The notes beneath the pieces are model-generated. The model did no database searches and was not told where the DNA came from. It saw only the letters and a list, made by a program, of their open reading frames with translations. The translations under genes were made by a program, and so were the position numbers. Below, in pieces: positions 34,129 through 42,084 of a stretch of 64,000 nt of DNA; position 1 is the stretch's first letter, and every line of letters begins with the position of its first letter. Source of the DNA: JAZKID01 sp965247525. GTDB lineage: Bacteria; Pseudomonadota; Alphaproteobacteria; Rhizobiales; UBA4765. The stretch is from the NCBI GenBank assembly GCA_965247525.1, contig OZ252015.1, positions 1,798,001 to 1,862,000 on the forward strand, in the 5' to 3' direction.

Positions 34129-34565
34129 GCGGAAGCGGCGGCTTTTTCAGCCTCGGCGCGGATGCGCTGGCGCATCGCGGCAAGCCCGTTGGCGCGCTGC
34201 ATTGTAAGATGCGCGCCAAGCTGGAAGTCGTCAAAAATTTTATCGGCATCAAGGTCAATAATCTCTTGCGGCGATCGGCCATTGTAAATGGCCAGCAATA
34301 AAGCGATCAGCCCGCGTACAATATGCGCATCGCTGTCGGCCAGAAATAACAGTTGCGTGCCTTGATCACTCGTCCGTTTTTGGGTGCTGAGCCAGACCTG
34401 CGAAGCACAGCCGCGCACCAGATGCGCGGCATCGCGTTGATGTTCAGGGTAAGGCGGCAAAGCGCGGCCAAGGTCAATCAGATATTTATAGCGGTCTTCC
34501 CAATCGTCGAGAAAGGAAAAATTATTGCGGATCTCGTCAATGGAAGGAAGGTTTGTCGCAGTCAT
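34125..34565 (-). CDS. sufE: SufE family cysteine desulfuration protein
   Basis: A 146-residue sulfur acceptor that takes persulfide from the cysteine desulfurase SufS for iron-sulfur cluster assembly. The N-terminus (LDDWEDRYKYLIDLGRALPP) and the active-site loop VRGCASQVWL with its conserved cysteine identify the family; SDAHIVRGLIALLLAIYNGRS follows as usual. No other suf gene is in the window. Confidence 0.93.
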   Translation of the reverse strand: MTATNLPSIDEIRNNFSFLDDWEDRYKYLIDLGRALPPYPEHQRDAAHLVRGCASQVWLSTQKRTSDQGTQLLFLADSDAHIVRGLIALLLAIYNGRSPQEIIDLDADKIFDDFQLGAHLTMQRANGLAAMRQRIRAEAEKAAASA

Positions 34566-34609
34566 GCCTTTTTACTGGCATGATCAATGCGGCCTTGCAA
34601 ACGCCAGTT

Positions 34610-35062
34610 TCAGTTGCCGCTGCTCGCGTCCACGCTTGCAACTTTGCGTGATGTGCCGCGCCATTGCGATGAAAGATCATTGGCATTTAGCGTGCCATGG
34701 TGAACGGCGTCTTCATCGGTTTGGTTAATTTCTGCTTGATGCGGCTGTGCTTTCAGCACGCGAGAGCCTTTTGGCGGAACAAGATCAGCGCTTTGTGCAG
34801 TCTTTTCAGAGATAAAATCATGCAGGAGTTTTGCGCCATATTCGGCTTTGACGCCGAAGCTTTGCACCGCTGCCGTTCCTGTCACGCAGCTGTCAGGGTT
34901 GCGTGCGCAAAACCCTTTCACATCGCTGTAAGCGCTTGAAAGGAAAGCGATTGCATCAGATGTCGAGACACCCGGCATATTTGCATTTTTTGCATTCTGA
35001 GGCGATGGCAAGAAGAACACCACCACACTCAGCCAAAACGCGGCCTTAATCAAAAACTTCAT
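34610..35062 (-). CDS. DUF5330 protein, exported or membrane-anchored
   Basis: A 150-residue product starting at ATG 35062 (MKFLIKAAFWLSVVVFFLPS), after AGGGG. One N-terminal hydrophobic segment serves as signal or anchor; it is followed by SDAIAFLSSAYSDVKGFCARNPDSCVTG with the two conserved cysteines of the family, then a helical and an unstructured part. Function unknown; probably periplasmic. The frame is open to 35095. Confidence 0.78.
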   Translation of the reverse strand: MKFLIKAAFWLSVVVFFLPSPQNAKNANMPGVSTSDAIAFLSSAYSDVKGFCARNPDSCVTGTAAVQSFGVKAEYGAKLLHDFISEKTAQSADLVPPKGSRVLKAQPHQAEINQTDEDAVHHGTLNANDLSSQWRGTSRKVASVDASSGN

Positions 35063-35280
35063 TCGAACAGCCCCTGTTCGCATGCCACATGGCACCCACC
35101 CTGCAGTTGTAACAATGAAAGCTTGCGGGGCGATTGCAATGGGAACGTGTATTTAGCTTTAATTTTAGGCAATTCCAGCCATGCCCGTGCCTTTACGAAA
35201 TATTCAGCACGACTCCCGTTTTTCCCCGCTGGCCTGTTGCACGGTTAAAATTTTAGCCAAGCCTTAAAACCGGAGCGCGC

Positions 35281-35340
35281 ATGATGGCCAGATTGAATTT
35301 GCGTCTTGAAGACGCCGGAACAAGAGTACGCGTTGGTTAA
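35281..35340 (+). CDS. possible 19-codon leader peptide ahead of the histidine kinase
   Basis: ATG 35281 with CCGGAG 5 bases upstream opens MMARLNLRLEDAGTRVRVG and stops at 35338-35340, only four bases before the likely kinase start at 35345. The kinase start itself has no ribosome binding site, so it may be translated by re-initiation after this peptide. Confidence 0.4.
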   Translation: MMARLNLRLEDAGTRVRVG

Positions 35341-35344
35341 AAAA

Positions 35345-37042
35345 ATGACATCCCCTTTGCTGGCCGCGTTTGATGTTTTCATTCCGGACACCATTCAGGC
35401 TGATAAAGCGGAACATGCGAGCTTGCGCGCTTTTATCGCCTCGCGTGTCGCCTGCCTTTTGTTCGGGCTTGCCGCATTTCCGTTTTGCGTCGCTTATTTT
35501 GGCATGCCATTTGTGGCCGATGCGGCCCTGATGTCGTATTTTGTTATTCCCGTTTTGGCGCTTGCCTGTCTTGCAACAGGCCGGACTGCAAAAACGGCGG
35601 TTTCGACATCCGTCATTTTGACACTTCTCTTTACGGGTGTGTTTGCAAGCTTTGAGTCGGGGGCAGGCTCTGCGCTATGCCTGTTATTGCCGCTCACATG
35701 TTTTGAGCTTGCCATCAGCGGCCTGTCACGCCGGCTTGGAACGGCGGCCTGCGCCAGTGCGCTGATATTTGCAGTCCTGTTCGTTTTTGGAATGGGCAGT
35801 GAAAGTCATCTGTCGCTTGTTCCGCTTGTTCTTGCCGCCGCATCTGTCGGCACATTTGTGCAGCTTCTGGCACAGAGCCAGTGCACCAGTGATGAGAGCA
35901 TACCAGCAGCAGTGCTTAATCTTGCAGAGATTATTCCCGATCTTGTGACGCTGCACAGCCGCAATGGCAATCTTCTGCAGGCGTCCGGCGCGCTTACGCT
36001 ACTTGGCCATGCCGCACACAAAGCCACAACACTGTTCGATCTTGTGCATGTGCATGACCGCCCTGCTTTTTTGCAGATGTTCAGCCAGATGCAGGACAAT
36101 AACACATCTGCGACGCTTCAATACCGCCTGCGCGATATCAATGCTGACACTTATAGCTATGTTGAAACACATGCGGTGCTTGTGCCCTCACACAACGGAC
36201 GCAACGAGCAGCAGATCGTTGCCTCGACGCGACTTATGCAAAACCAGAACATCGATGAGATGCAGCGCCTGACGGAAGATGCCGAAAAAGCAAACCTGGC
36301 AAAAAGCCGCTTTCTTGCGCATGTCAGCCATGAATTGCGCACGCCATTGAACGCAATTATCGGCTTTTCGGAAATGCTGTCGGGCAAGGCCGGTATCAAG
36401 GTCAGCGAGCACAAGGTGCTGGAATATGCCGATCTTATTCAGGATTCAGGGCGGCATCTGCTGGCGGTTGTGAATGCCATTCTCGATCTGTCGAAAATTG
36501 AATCCGGCTCGTTCGCGCTCCATCCCGAGCCGTTCCAGCCTTGCGACCTTGCAACCAAATGCGTGACGATGATGGAACCGGCCGCGGTGAAGGGCGGCGT
36601 CAGCCTGCGCATCGCACAGCACGGCTCGCTTCCCGAAATCATGGCCGACAAGCGGGCCTGTAAACAAATTCTCATCAACCTGTTGTCTAATGCCGTGAAA
36701 TTCACGCCAAAGGGCGGCAAGGTCTGCGTCAGCCTGCGCTGTGACAGCGAAAGCGTGCGGTTTGTCGTCAGCGATACAGGCATCGGCATTGATAAGGCCG
36801 ATCTGCCGCGTTTGGCCCAGCCTTTTGTGCAGGCGCAAAATTCCTATGACAAACAATTTGAAGGCACAGGCCTTGGTCTGTCGCTGGTGAAAAGCCTGAC
36901 GGAATTGCAGGGCGGTACGATGCGCATTTCGTCAGAGCGCCACAAAGGCACGATCGTGACGATCATTTTGCCGCGCGTTGTCGTGGCAGCCATTACCGAA
37001 ACCAGCAGCACGCCTGTGCCGCACCTGAAAGCCGTGGTGTAA
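35345..37042 (+). CDS. membrane sensor histidine kinase with PAS domain (DivJ/PleC-like)
   Basis: About 565 residues from ATG 35345 (MTSPLLAAFDVF); a TTG at 35306 is in frame. The N-terminal 190 residues hold about six membrane helices, then a PAS-like domain (IIPDLVTLHSRNGNLLQASG...LVHVHDRPAFLQMF), then the kinase core: phospho-acceptor H329 in HVSHELRTPLNAIIGFSEML, N box LINLLSNAVKFTPKGG, G boxes VSDTGIGIDKADLPRL and EGTGLGLSLV. The layout and H box are like the DivJ/PleC/PdhS cell-cycle kinases, but which one is not clear. It starts a plus-strand run with the peptidoglycan-binding and DUF1491 genes. Confidence 0.85.
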   Translation: MTSPLLAAFDVFIPDTIQADKAEHASLRAFIASRVACLLFGLAAFPFCVAYFGMPFVADAALMSYFVIPVLALACLATGRTAKTAVSTSVILTLLFTGVFASFESGAGSALCLLLPLTCFELAISGLSRRLGTAACASALIFAVLFVFGMGSESHLSLVPLVLAAASVGTFVQLLAQSQCTSDESIPAAVLNLAEIIPDLVTLHSRNGNLLQASGALTLLGHAAHKATTLFDLVHVHDRPAFLQMFSQMQDNNTSATLQYRLRDINADTYSYVETHAVLVPSHNGRNEQQIVASTRLMQNQNIDEMQRLTEDAEKANLAKSRFLAHVSHELRTPLNAIIGFSEMLSGKAGIKVSEHKVLEYADLIQDSGRHLLAVVNAILDLSKIESGSFALHPEPFQPCDLATKCVTMMEPAAVKGGVSLRIAQHGSLPEIMADKRACKQILINLLSNAVKFTPKGGKVCVSLRCDSESVRFVVSDTGIGIDKADLPRLAQPFVQAQNSYDKQFEGTGLGLSLVKSLTELQGGTMRISSERHKGTIVTIILPRVVVAAITETSSTPVPHLKAVV

Positions 37043-37043
37043 A

Positions 37044-37604
37044 ATGACGCATTATGACATTCACGCCGATGCGTACTTCCATGATCGCATTGAGCAAGAA
37101 GCAGGCAAGACACATTCAGTTTTTGTTGTTCTGAAGCAGATTATGCTGGCATCGCTTCGCTTTGTCCTGTTTGGCATTTCGTCTTTGTTGCAACGGCCTC
37201 TTGCCAGCCTTGTGATGACGCTGTGCCTGTGGGGGCTTGCCAATGCAAGCCTTGGACTCATGCACCAGACACGACATCATCCGGCGCCCATGTTTCAAAA
37301 CAAGGCCTTTGCTCAAAGCCCGCAAAAAAGCGTGGTGGTTTCTTCAGCTGTGTTTTCCGCACCTGCGGTAAAAGCTGCAAAGACGGTGGATGCACCGCAC
37401 CAGGATATTGATCCAATCCTTGCATTGACCGTTCAGAACCGCCTGCGTGAACTTGGCTACAATTGCGGCGATGAAGAGGGCGTTGTTGGCGCAAAGACGC
37501 GTGCGGCGATTGGCAAATTTGAGCAGGTGTCCGGCCTGCCTGTCACAGGCGCGTTTTCCGCAGCCTTCCTTAAAAAACTCAACGCTGTGCACAAAGCGCA
37601 TTAA
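37044..37604 (+). CDS. membrane-anchored peptidoglycan-binding domain protein
   Basis: A 186-residue protein with a membrane segment at about residues 30-75 (LASLRFVLFGISSLL, LASLVMTLCLWGLANASLGL), a linker, and a C-terminal PG_binding_1 domain (LALTVQNRLRELGYNCGDEEGVVGAKTRAAIGKFEQVSGLPVTG). It is expected to sit in the inner membrane with the binding domain in the periplasm. The start lies one base after the kinase stop. Confidence 0.85.
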   Translation: MTHYDIHADAYFHDRIEQEAGKTHSVFVVLKQIMLASLRFVLFGISSLLQRPLASLVMTLCLWGLANASLGLMHQTRHHPAPMFQNKAFAQSPQKSVVVSSAVFSAPAVKAAKTVDAPHQDIDPILALTVQNRLRELGYNCGDEEGVVGAKTRAAIGKFEQVSGLPVTGAFSAAFLKKLNAVHKAH

Positions 37605-37951
37605 TGCGGGTTACATCCGCTTTCTTTGTGTCGGCCTTTATGCGCAAAGCCGCAAATGCAGGCGCGTTTCCCATTCTCGATGCCAAAGGCGCGGAAGAGG
37701 CCGGTGCGATTTTCATACGCATTGATATCAGCCGCGATCAATCGCTTCTCTACACGCCAGCACCGATGAGCGCTTATGGCGAAGGCGACGCCCATCGCAA
37801 ATTCGAAGCCTTTAATGCCGGTACGGCAACTGATGTTGAAACCATCAACATGAAACTCGCGCGCGAGCGCGAGATTGATCCCGATATCTGGATCGTTTCT
37901 GTCGATGACAGGGAAGGCCGTTGTTTTCTAGAGGTAGACCAGCTCGCCTGA
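37604..37951 (+). CDS. DUF1491 protein
   Basis: A 115-residue cytoplasmic protein of the alphaproteobacterial DUF1491 family: MRVTSAFFVSAFMRKAANAG at the start, GAEEAGAIFIRIDISRDQSLLYTPAP, and REREIDPDIWIVSVDDREGRCFLEV at the end. Function unknown. The start overlaps the preceding stop (TAATG) and the 3' end overlaps the convergent DUF2336 gene by 24 bases. Confidence 0.85.
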   Translation: MRVTSAFFVSAFMRKAANAGAFPILDAKGAEEAGAIFIRIDISRDQSLLYTPAPMSAYGEGDAHRKFEAFNAGTATDVETINMKLAREREIDPDIWIVSVDDREGRCFLEVDQLA

Positions 37952-39064
37952 TGTCGTTTGTGCGGCGGCAGGTGCCGCTTTGTCGGCCTGTGCCGGTTGT
38001 TGACGCGGCTCGATGATCGTATGAACCGTTTTGTGCTTTTGCTGAACAGACACAGGAAGCGCGCCCCACGCCTCAACAATGCGTGTCGTCGTCTCAGGTG
38101 TGAAATGACGGTAGAGTGAGCGCAGTGCAAACAACCGTTCACTGCTTTTGGTCAGATTGGGATAGAGCAAGGTTGCAATCTGCAATGTCGCATCTTCCGG
38201 CACGCCAATATGAACGCACGCCGTCACAAGCGCTTCGCCGGTAATGTCTTTGAGAAGCGCTTTGGTGATGATGGCGGAAATGTCGAGCTCACTTGCGAAA
38301 ATGGCGGCAAGCTCATCATTCTGGCGGAGCACGGCGGCGCGCACCAGCTGTGGCAGCAATGTCGCTGATTTTGGCACGGCTTTCACAACGGTCGCTTGCG
38401 GCGTGCTGTGCGGAATGTTGATGAGGATAGGCTGTTGCGGCGCTGTCGAGACAGCTGATTTGACGAAACTTGCCGGCGCCTGGGCCCGCAGTTTTGGCAA
38501 TTCGATATAAATAGGCTGCGCTGTTTTGTCAGCTTCAGCATCAGTCTCCACCTCAGGCATCGCCACCATTAATGGCTTGATGCGTGCCAGCAGTTCCTGC
38601 ATCGGGCTCAGCGCATCGGCCTTGGCGGCAGAAGCTGTCAGCGGCAGGTTCAGCAGCAAGGCCTGGCGCTGTTGCAGGGTCAGATCTTCGCGTGCCAGAA
38701 GCGCAGAGCGCAAAATCGGGTCGCGCCGTGCCATCAGCGCTAAAATGTCCTGCTCATTGAGCAGGCTGGAATGAAACACCAGCGGCTCGCAGATTGAGCC
38801 TTCGTCTTCAAGAAGCATTAAGATGATGCTGCGCGGCACATCGCTGCGCTTTGCCAGCTTTTGCGCGACCACGCAGCGGGTGAACACATCGGACTGAGGC
38901 AACAGGTTGCCAAGGAGCTCTTCAAACGGTTTGACGTCGCTTGCCGCGCGCTTTTCGTCGCCGCGCAGAAATCCGTCCGTTATCTGACAGACCAGAAGAT
39001 TAATCCTGTCCTGCTCGTCGGAGCCCCATCCAGAAAGCGCTTCAACTGTTCTTGCCTGTGCCAT
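37928..39064 (-). CDS. DUF2336 protein
   Basis: A 378-residue helical repeat protein. The N-terminal DUF2336 region includes VTRCVVAQKLAKRSDVPRSII-type helices (FTRCVVAQKLAKRSDVPRSI), LLEDEGSICEPLVFHSSLLNEQDILALMARRDPILRSALL, similar to HEAT-like repeats. The start is taken at ATG 39064; the frame is open to 39118 without a good ribosome site at either. DUF2336 proteins are common in alphaproteobacteria and of unknown biochemical role. Confidence 0.78.
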   Translation of the reverse strand: MAQARTVEALSGWGSDEQDRINLLVCQITDGFLRGDEKRAASDVKPFEELLGNLLPQSDVFTRCVVAQKLAKRSDVPRSIILMLLEDEGSICEPLVFHSSLLNEQDILALMARRDPILRSALLAREDLTLQQRQALLLNLPLTASAAKADALSPMQELLARIKPLMVAMPEVETDAEADKTAQPIYIELPKLRAQAPASFVKSAVSTAPQQPILINIPHSTPQATVVKAVPKSATLLPQLVRAAVLRQNDELAAIFASELDISAIITKALLKDITGEALVTACVHIGVPEDATLQIATLLYPNLTKSSERLFALRSLYRHFTPETTTRIVEAWGALPVSVQQKHKTVHTIIEPRQQPAQADKAAPAAAQTTSGELVYL

Positions 39065-39210
39065 CTCTTGCCATCCCACATGGTTAAAGAAAGATTTAAA
39101 TCTCACTCTGGCAGGCAAGCGTTAACGAAGTGTCAACCCTATCGGCAGCTTAATGAATTGTCAGCTTTCGCGATGTGTCGGGCGATTCTGAAGGATGAGG
39201 GAGGGTTGCC

Positions 39211-39390
39211 ATGGGAGATATTGTCGATCTTGCTTCAGCGCGGGGCCAAAGGCCTGTTCCGTCGCAGCCTTCCTTTAAAGACGCGCTTTCGCGCCCCGGC
39301 CCGGCACAGATCGTTCTTTACACCGGCGTTCGTTATGAACGTCACGGCCCCGATTATGAAGGCCCGCCGCCTTCGCCTTCCCATTCATAA
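39211..39390 (+). CDS. 59-residue conserved alphaproteobacterial small protein
   Basis: AGGGAGGG lies upstream of the ATG at 39211. The product (MGDIVDLASARGQRPVPSQ...) ends with a short conserved block AQIVLYTGVRYERHGPDYEG that recurs in small alphaproteobacterial proteins of unknown function. No signal or membrane segment. It lies 10 bases before the lipoprotein gene, so they may be co-transcribed. The gene-length codon pattern and the ribosome site support it despite its size. Confidence 0.65.
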   Translation: MGDIVDLASARGQRPVPSQPSFKDALSRPGPAQIVLYTGVRYERHGPDYEGPPPSPSHS

Positions 39391-39400
39391 AGATGCACCA

Positions 39401-40171
39401 ATGATCATTCGCACCTGCGTGTTACTGGTCGTGGCTTTCAGCCTTGGCGCATGTGTGACCGAGCCGGTAGGGGATTTTGGCCGCAAGGAAGAATCAGTTT
39501 TTCACGACACGATTCTTGGCGGTGCAGGCCGGATGGCCGCGTTCAACCGCGAGGAACCGGTGTCCACCTATCAGCTGACCGATGAAGAAAAAGAACTGCG
39601 CGATGTGGCGTGGGACTTGATACGCCCGCCTTATGGCGGCGGCTCGTTCAGCTCCGATTTTAAATTTACGCTCGCCTGGTCGCGCATTCGTCCGCAGGCC
39701 TGGTATGAATATGACGCTGCCGACTTTTACCGCTATCTGCGCAGCGACGGTCTTCTCTCGCATGAAACCTATTATGAGCGCATTGTTGCGCAGGCACGCT
39801 CCGACGCATCGAGGCTGCCTGTGTTTCGCGATGTTGCGGTGCGTGTCGGCAAAGGCGATGGGGCGCGGCGCTCGGCATTGCGTGCGCTCGACGCCAATGC
39901 CGAAATGAAGCATGACGCCGAAGCGCGTATTTTTGAAAACGGACAGGTCGTTGCATGGGTCGAGCATTCACTGGAGCAACGCATTCTGGCTTATAGAACC
40001 GCACTCGGACGCTTAATGATCGAAATGCCTTCAACAAAGGCCGTCGATGCGGAAGCCGCGATTGACGCGCTGGCATGGGAGGTTGGCGGCACAACCCATG
40101 TCACAACCGTGACACGCACAACCGTGCATGAACACGAAGGCTTTATGCCGCAGGGCGAAGTCGCAAAATAA
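39401..40171 (+). CDS. predicted lipoprotein, unknown function
   Basis: From ATG 39401 the 256-residue product has a lipoprotein signal (MIIRTCVLLVVAFSLGAC, with lipobox SLGAC). The mature part is acidic and aromatic-rich (YQLTDEEKELRDVAWDLIRP, LAWSRIRPQAWYEYDAADFY) and ends Thr-rich. The frame stays open far upstream to 38861, but the part before 39401 overlaps the DUF2336 gene on the other strand and the small gene at 39211, so it is not coding. It should be tethered to the outer or inner membrane. Confidence 0.75.
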   Translation: MIIRTCVLLVVAFSLGACVTEPVGDFGRKEESVFHDTILGGAGRMAAFNREEPVSTYQLTDEEKELRDVAWDLIRPPYGGGSFSSDFKFTLAWSRIRPQAWYEYDAADFYRYLRSDGLLSHETYYERIVAQARSDASRLPVFRDVAVRVGKGDGARRSALRALDANAEMKHDAEARIFENGQVVAWVEHSLEQRILAYRTALGRLMIEMPSTKAVDAEAAIDALAWEVGGTTHVTTVTRTTVHEHEGFMPQGEVAK

Positions 40172-40270
40172 AAATCGCGGTCAAAGCAAAATTTTAAGTT
40201 GCATTTGAGACGTTAAAATTAACGCCACATACTGTTTGCAGATAAGCGCTCTTCACCACATCCTGTTCTA

Positions 40271-40813
40271 ATGGTTGATGATGCATGCAAAGTTCCAACG
40301 CCTTTCGGGCGCTTCCTTAAAGATCCGCTTTCAGGCAATCTCTGGAGTGACACGGTTGAAAAATCACTGTCACCTTCTGAAATCGAAATTGGCGATTTAA
40401 ATTCCACCCCATCTCTCAAAACAAATTCACCGTCGCTGTCCTCTGTCAGATCTCTTGAAACCACCAGCGGCAAAGCCTCGTGGTATTCGCTTCCCGGCCG
40501 GCTTACGGCCAATGGCGAAATGTTCAATCCCAATGGTTTGACGGCCGCGCATAAAACCTATCCTTTCGGCACAATCGTGCGCGTGCGGAACACGGCAACC
40601 AAAAAGTTTGTTGATGTGCGCATCAATGATCGCGGGCCCTTTGTCAAAGGACGCAACATCGATTTAACGCCAACAGCCCGAAACCAGATTGGGATGGGCG
40701 GTCTTGGCAATGTGACAATGGAAGTGATCAGCTGGGGCAAAGGCGGACGCCGTGCCCATAAAAAGCACGGCAAGTCGCACGCAAAACATCACACGTCGCA
40801 CAAAATAAAATAA
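40271..40813 (+). CDS. rlpA: RlpA-like double-psi beta-barrel protein
   Basis: A 180-residue product. Residues 67-155 form the RlpA/DPBB domain: GKASWYSLPGRLTANGEMFN, GLTAAHKTYPFGTIVRVRN, VDVRINDRGPFVKGR-NIDLTPTAR. RlpA proteins are septal or lateral-wall lytic transglycosylases acting on naked glycan. The C-terminus is very basic (KKHGKSHAKHHTSHKIK). Oddly, no signal peptide is visible from ATG 40271, and a stop at 40220-40222 limits extension, so the true start or export route is unclear. Confidence 0.8.
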   Translation: MVDDACKVPTPFGRFLKDPLSGNLWSDTVEKSLSPSEIEIGDLNSTPSLKTNSPSLSSVRSLETTSGKASWYSLPGRLTANGEMFNPNGLTAAHKTYPFGTIVRVRNTATKKFVDVRINDRGPFVKGRNIDLTPTARNQIGMGGLGNVTMEVISWGKGGRRAHKKHGKSHAKHHTSHKIK

Positions 40814-40817
40814 GCGC

Positions 40818-41375
40818 TTATTTGTCTGCCGGCTTATAGCTTGAGCAGCCGACGCCTTTCAGGCTTTGCTCGATCTGCGTGCGGGCGCTTGGCTCAGGCA
40901 CCAGCGCGCGCAGCACGACATAGCCACGTGTTGACGGCGAGGCGACGATAAATTCCTGCGCGGCTTCCTCAACCTCTTCCTGCTGTTTGGCCGCATAATC
41001 TTCCTGATCGAGAATACGCAGATCGAGCGGCCGGTCGCCAATGGCGCGGTTGTTGACCGAGTAATAGATGAAACCGCGATTGTTATGCAGCGCCAAGCTC
41101 CAATACCAGATGGACGGATCGCCCAAAACGCGGAACGGCGTGTTGGAAAGATCATAACGGCAGATCGCCATGACAATGGCCGGATCATTGTTCGGGTCGC
41201 CGACGCCGCCTGTTTTCGGTGCATCAAGCAGATGAAACCCGTTGCCTTCGCCGTAAGCGGCAAGGCGGGTGTAGATGTCTTCAGGGGCCACGCGCGGCAA
41301 CAGCAGGATTGCGGAAATATGCACGACCGCGGCAATCAGAAGCGCAGAAATGATCGTAATAATCAGGCGGTTCAT
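40818..41375 (-). CDS. DUF1254-like membrane-anchored protein
   Basis: A 185-residue protein with one N-terminal helix (IITIISALLIAAVVHISAILLL) and a beta-rich exported part (PAIVMAICRYDLSNTPFRVL, SLALHNNRGFIYYSVNNRAIG). Similar to short DUF1254 proteins that are paired with DUF1214 proteins, as here. Start at ATG 41375, which forms an ATGA overlap with the upstream stop and has GGGGA 6 bases before it. Function unknown. Confidence 0.72.
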   Translation of the reverse strand: MNRLIITIISALLIAAVVHISAILLLPRVAPEDIYTRLAAYGEGNGFHLLDAPKTGGVGDPNNDPAIVMAICRYDLSNTPFRVLGDPSIWYWSLALHNNRGFIYYSVNNRAIGDRPLDLRILDQEDYAAKQQEEVEEAAQEFIVASPSTRGYVVLRALVPEPSARTQIEQSLKGVGCSSYKPADK

Positions 41376-41947
41376 GCGCATTCCCCGCGCACGATGTCGG
41401 GCATGGTCTGTTTTTCAAGATCGGACGGTGTTGTCAGCGGCGTGTCATAAAAACGCAAGGTAAAGCGCAGGCGCCCGTCAGGCGGCACCGGTACCCAGTT
41501 CCACGGCTGCACGCGCGATGAGATGGTAATATCGAACTCGCCTTTGTCATCGCGTGTCAGTTCCTGGCTTGTAAAACCATAGCGGTTCAGCGGGTTTGCA
41601 AACAGCGCGCCCGATGTATCGCTGACCGTCAATGTCCACCAGCGGGTCGGAAGCGCGCTGCCGCGAATGTGATAAATGCACGACGCTTCGAGGCGGTTGT
41701 GCGCTGTGTCTGTCTCGGCAATAAAGGCGACGCCTTCGCCGCCGCCAAGGGGCAGGGAGGCCTTCTGCACAATCAGCGCTTTTGTATAGGGGTCTGAATC
41801 GACACCGCCCGCGCGCGGGCTTCCGACCCATGGGCCGATGGTAACGCGGTCAAAGCCCCAATTGTCCTGCAATGCAAGAAACACAGTAAAAAGGCCAAGA
41901 AAAATGCCGCAAAACAAAGCAAGCATGACGTGTTTCAGATTATGCAT
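41372..41947 (-). CDS. DUF1214 membrane-anchored protein
   Basis: A 191-residue protein with an N-terminal helix (VMLALFCGIFLGLFTVFLAL) and a DUF1214 domain (GPWVGSPRAGG at the start, IYHIRGSALPTRWWTLTVSD, GLFANPLNRYGF-type and FDITISSRVQPWNWVPVP, RFTLRFYDTP). It forms an operon with the DUF1254-like gene. Full-length DUF1254/DUF1214 proteins occur widely; function unknown. Confidence 0.82.
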   Translation of the reverse strand: MHNLKHVMLALFCGIFLGLFTVFLALQDNWGFDRVTIGPWVGSPRAGGVDSDPYTKALIVQKASLPLGGGEGVAFIAETDTAHNRLEASCIYHIRGSALPTRWWTLTVSDTSGALFANPLNRYGFTSQELTRDDKGEFDITISSRVQPWNWVPVPPDGRLRFTLRFYDTPLTTPSDLEKQTMPDIVRGECA

Positions 41948-42084
41948 GTCGAGCGGCCATCCACAAAAGAGAACTTGGCTTATCTAAAGCGCAAGTTGCG
42001 CCGCATTGCGAGCAAATAGACAGGACCTGGCCTGTCTTCCACATTCTTGACGCGGGCAAGACGATATTGAAAGCGTAAAAAGAT

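Noticed and set aside
38861..39400. N-terminal extension of the lipoprotein at 39401
   Set aside because: It overlaps the DUF2336 gene and the 59-residue gene, and would bury the lipoprotein signal.
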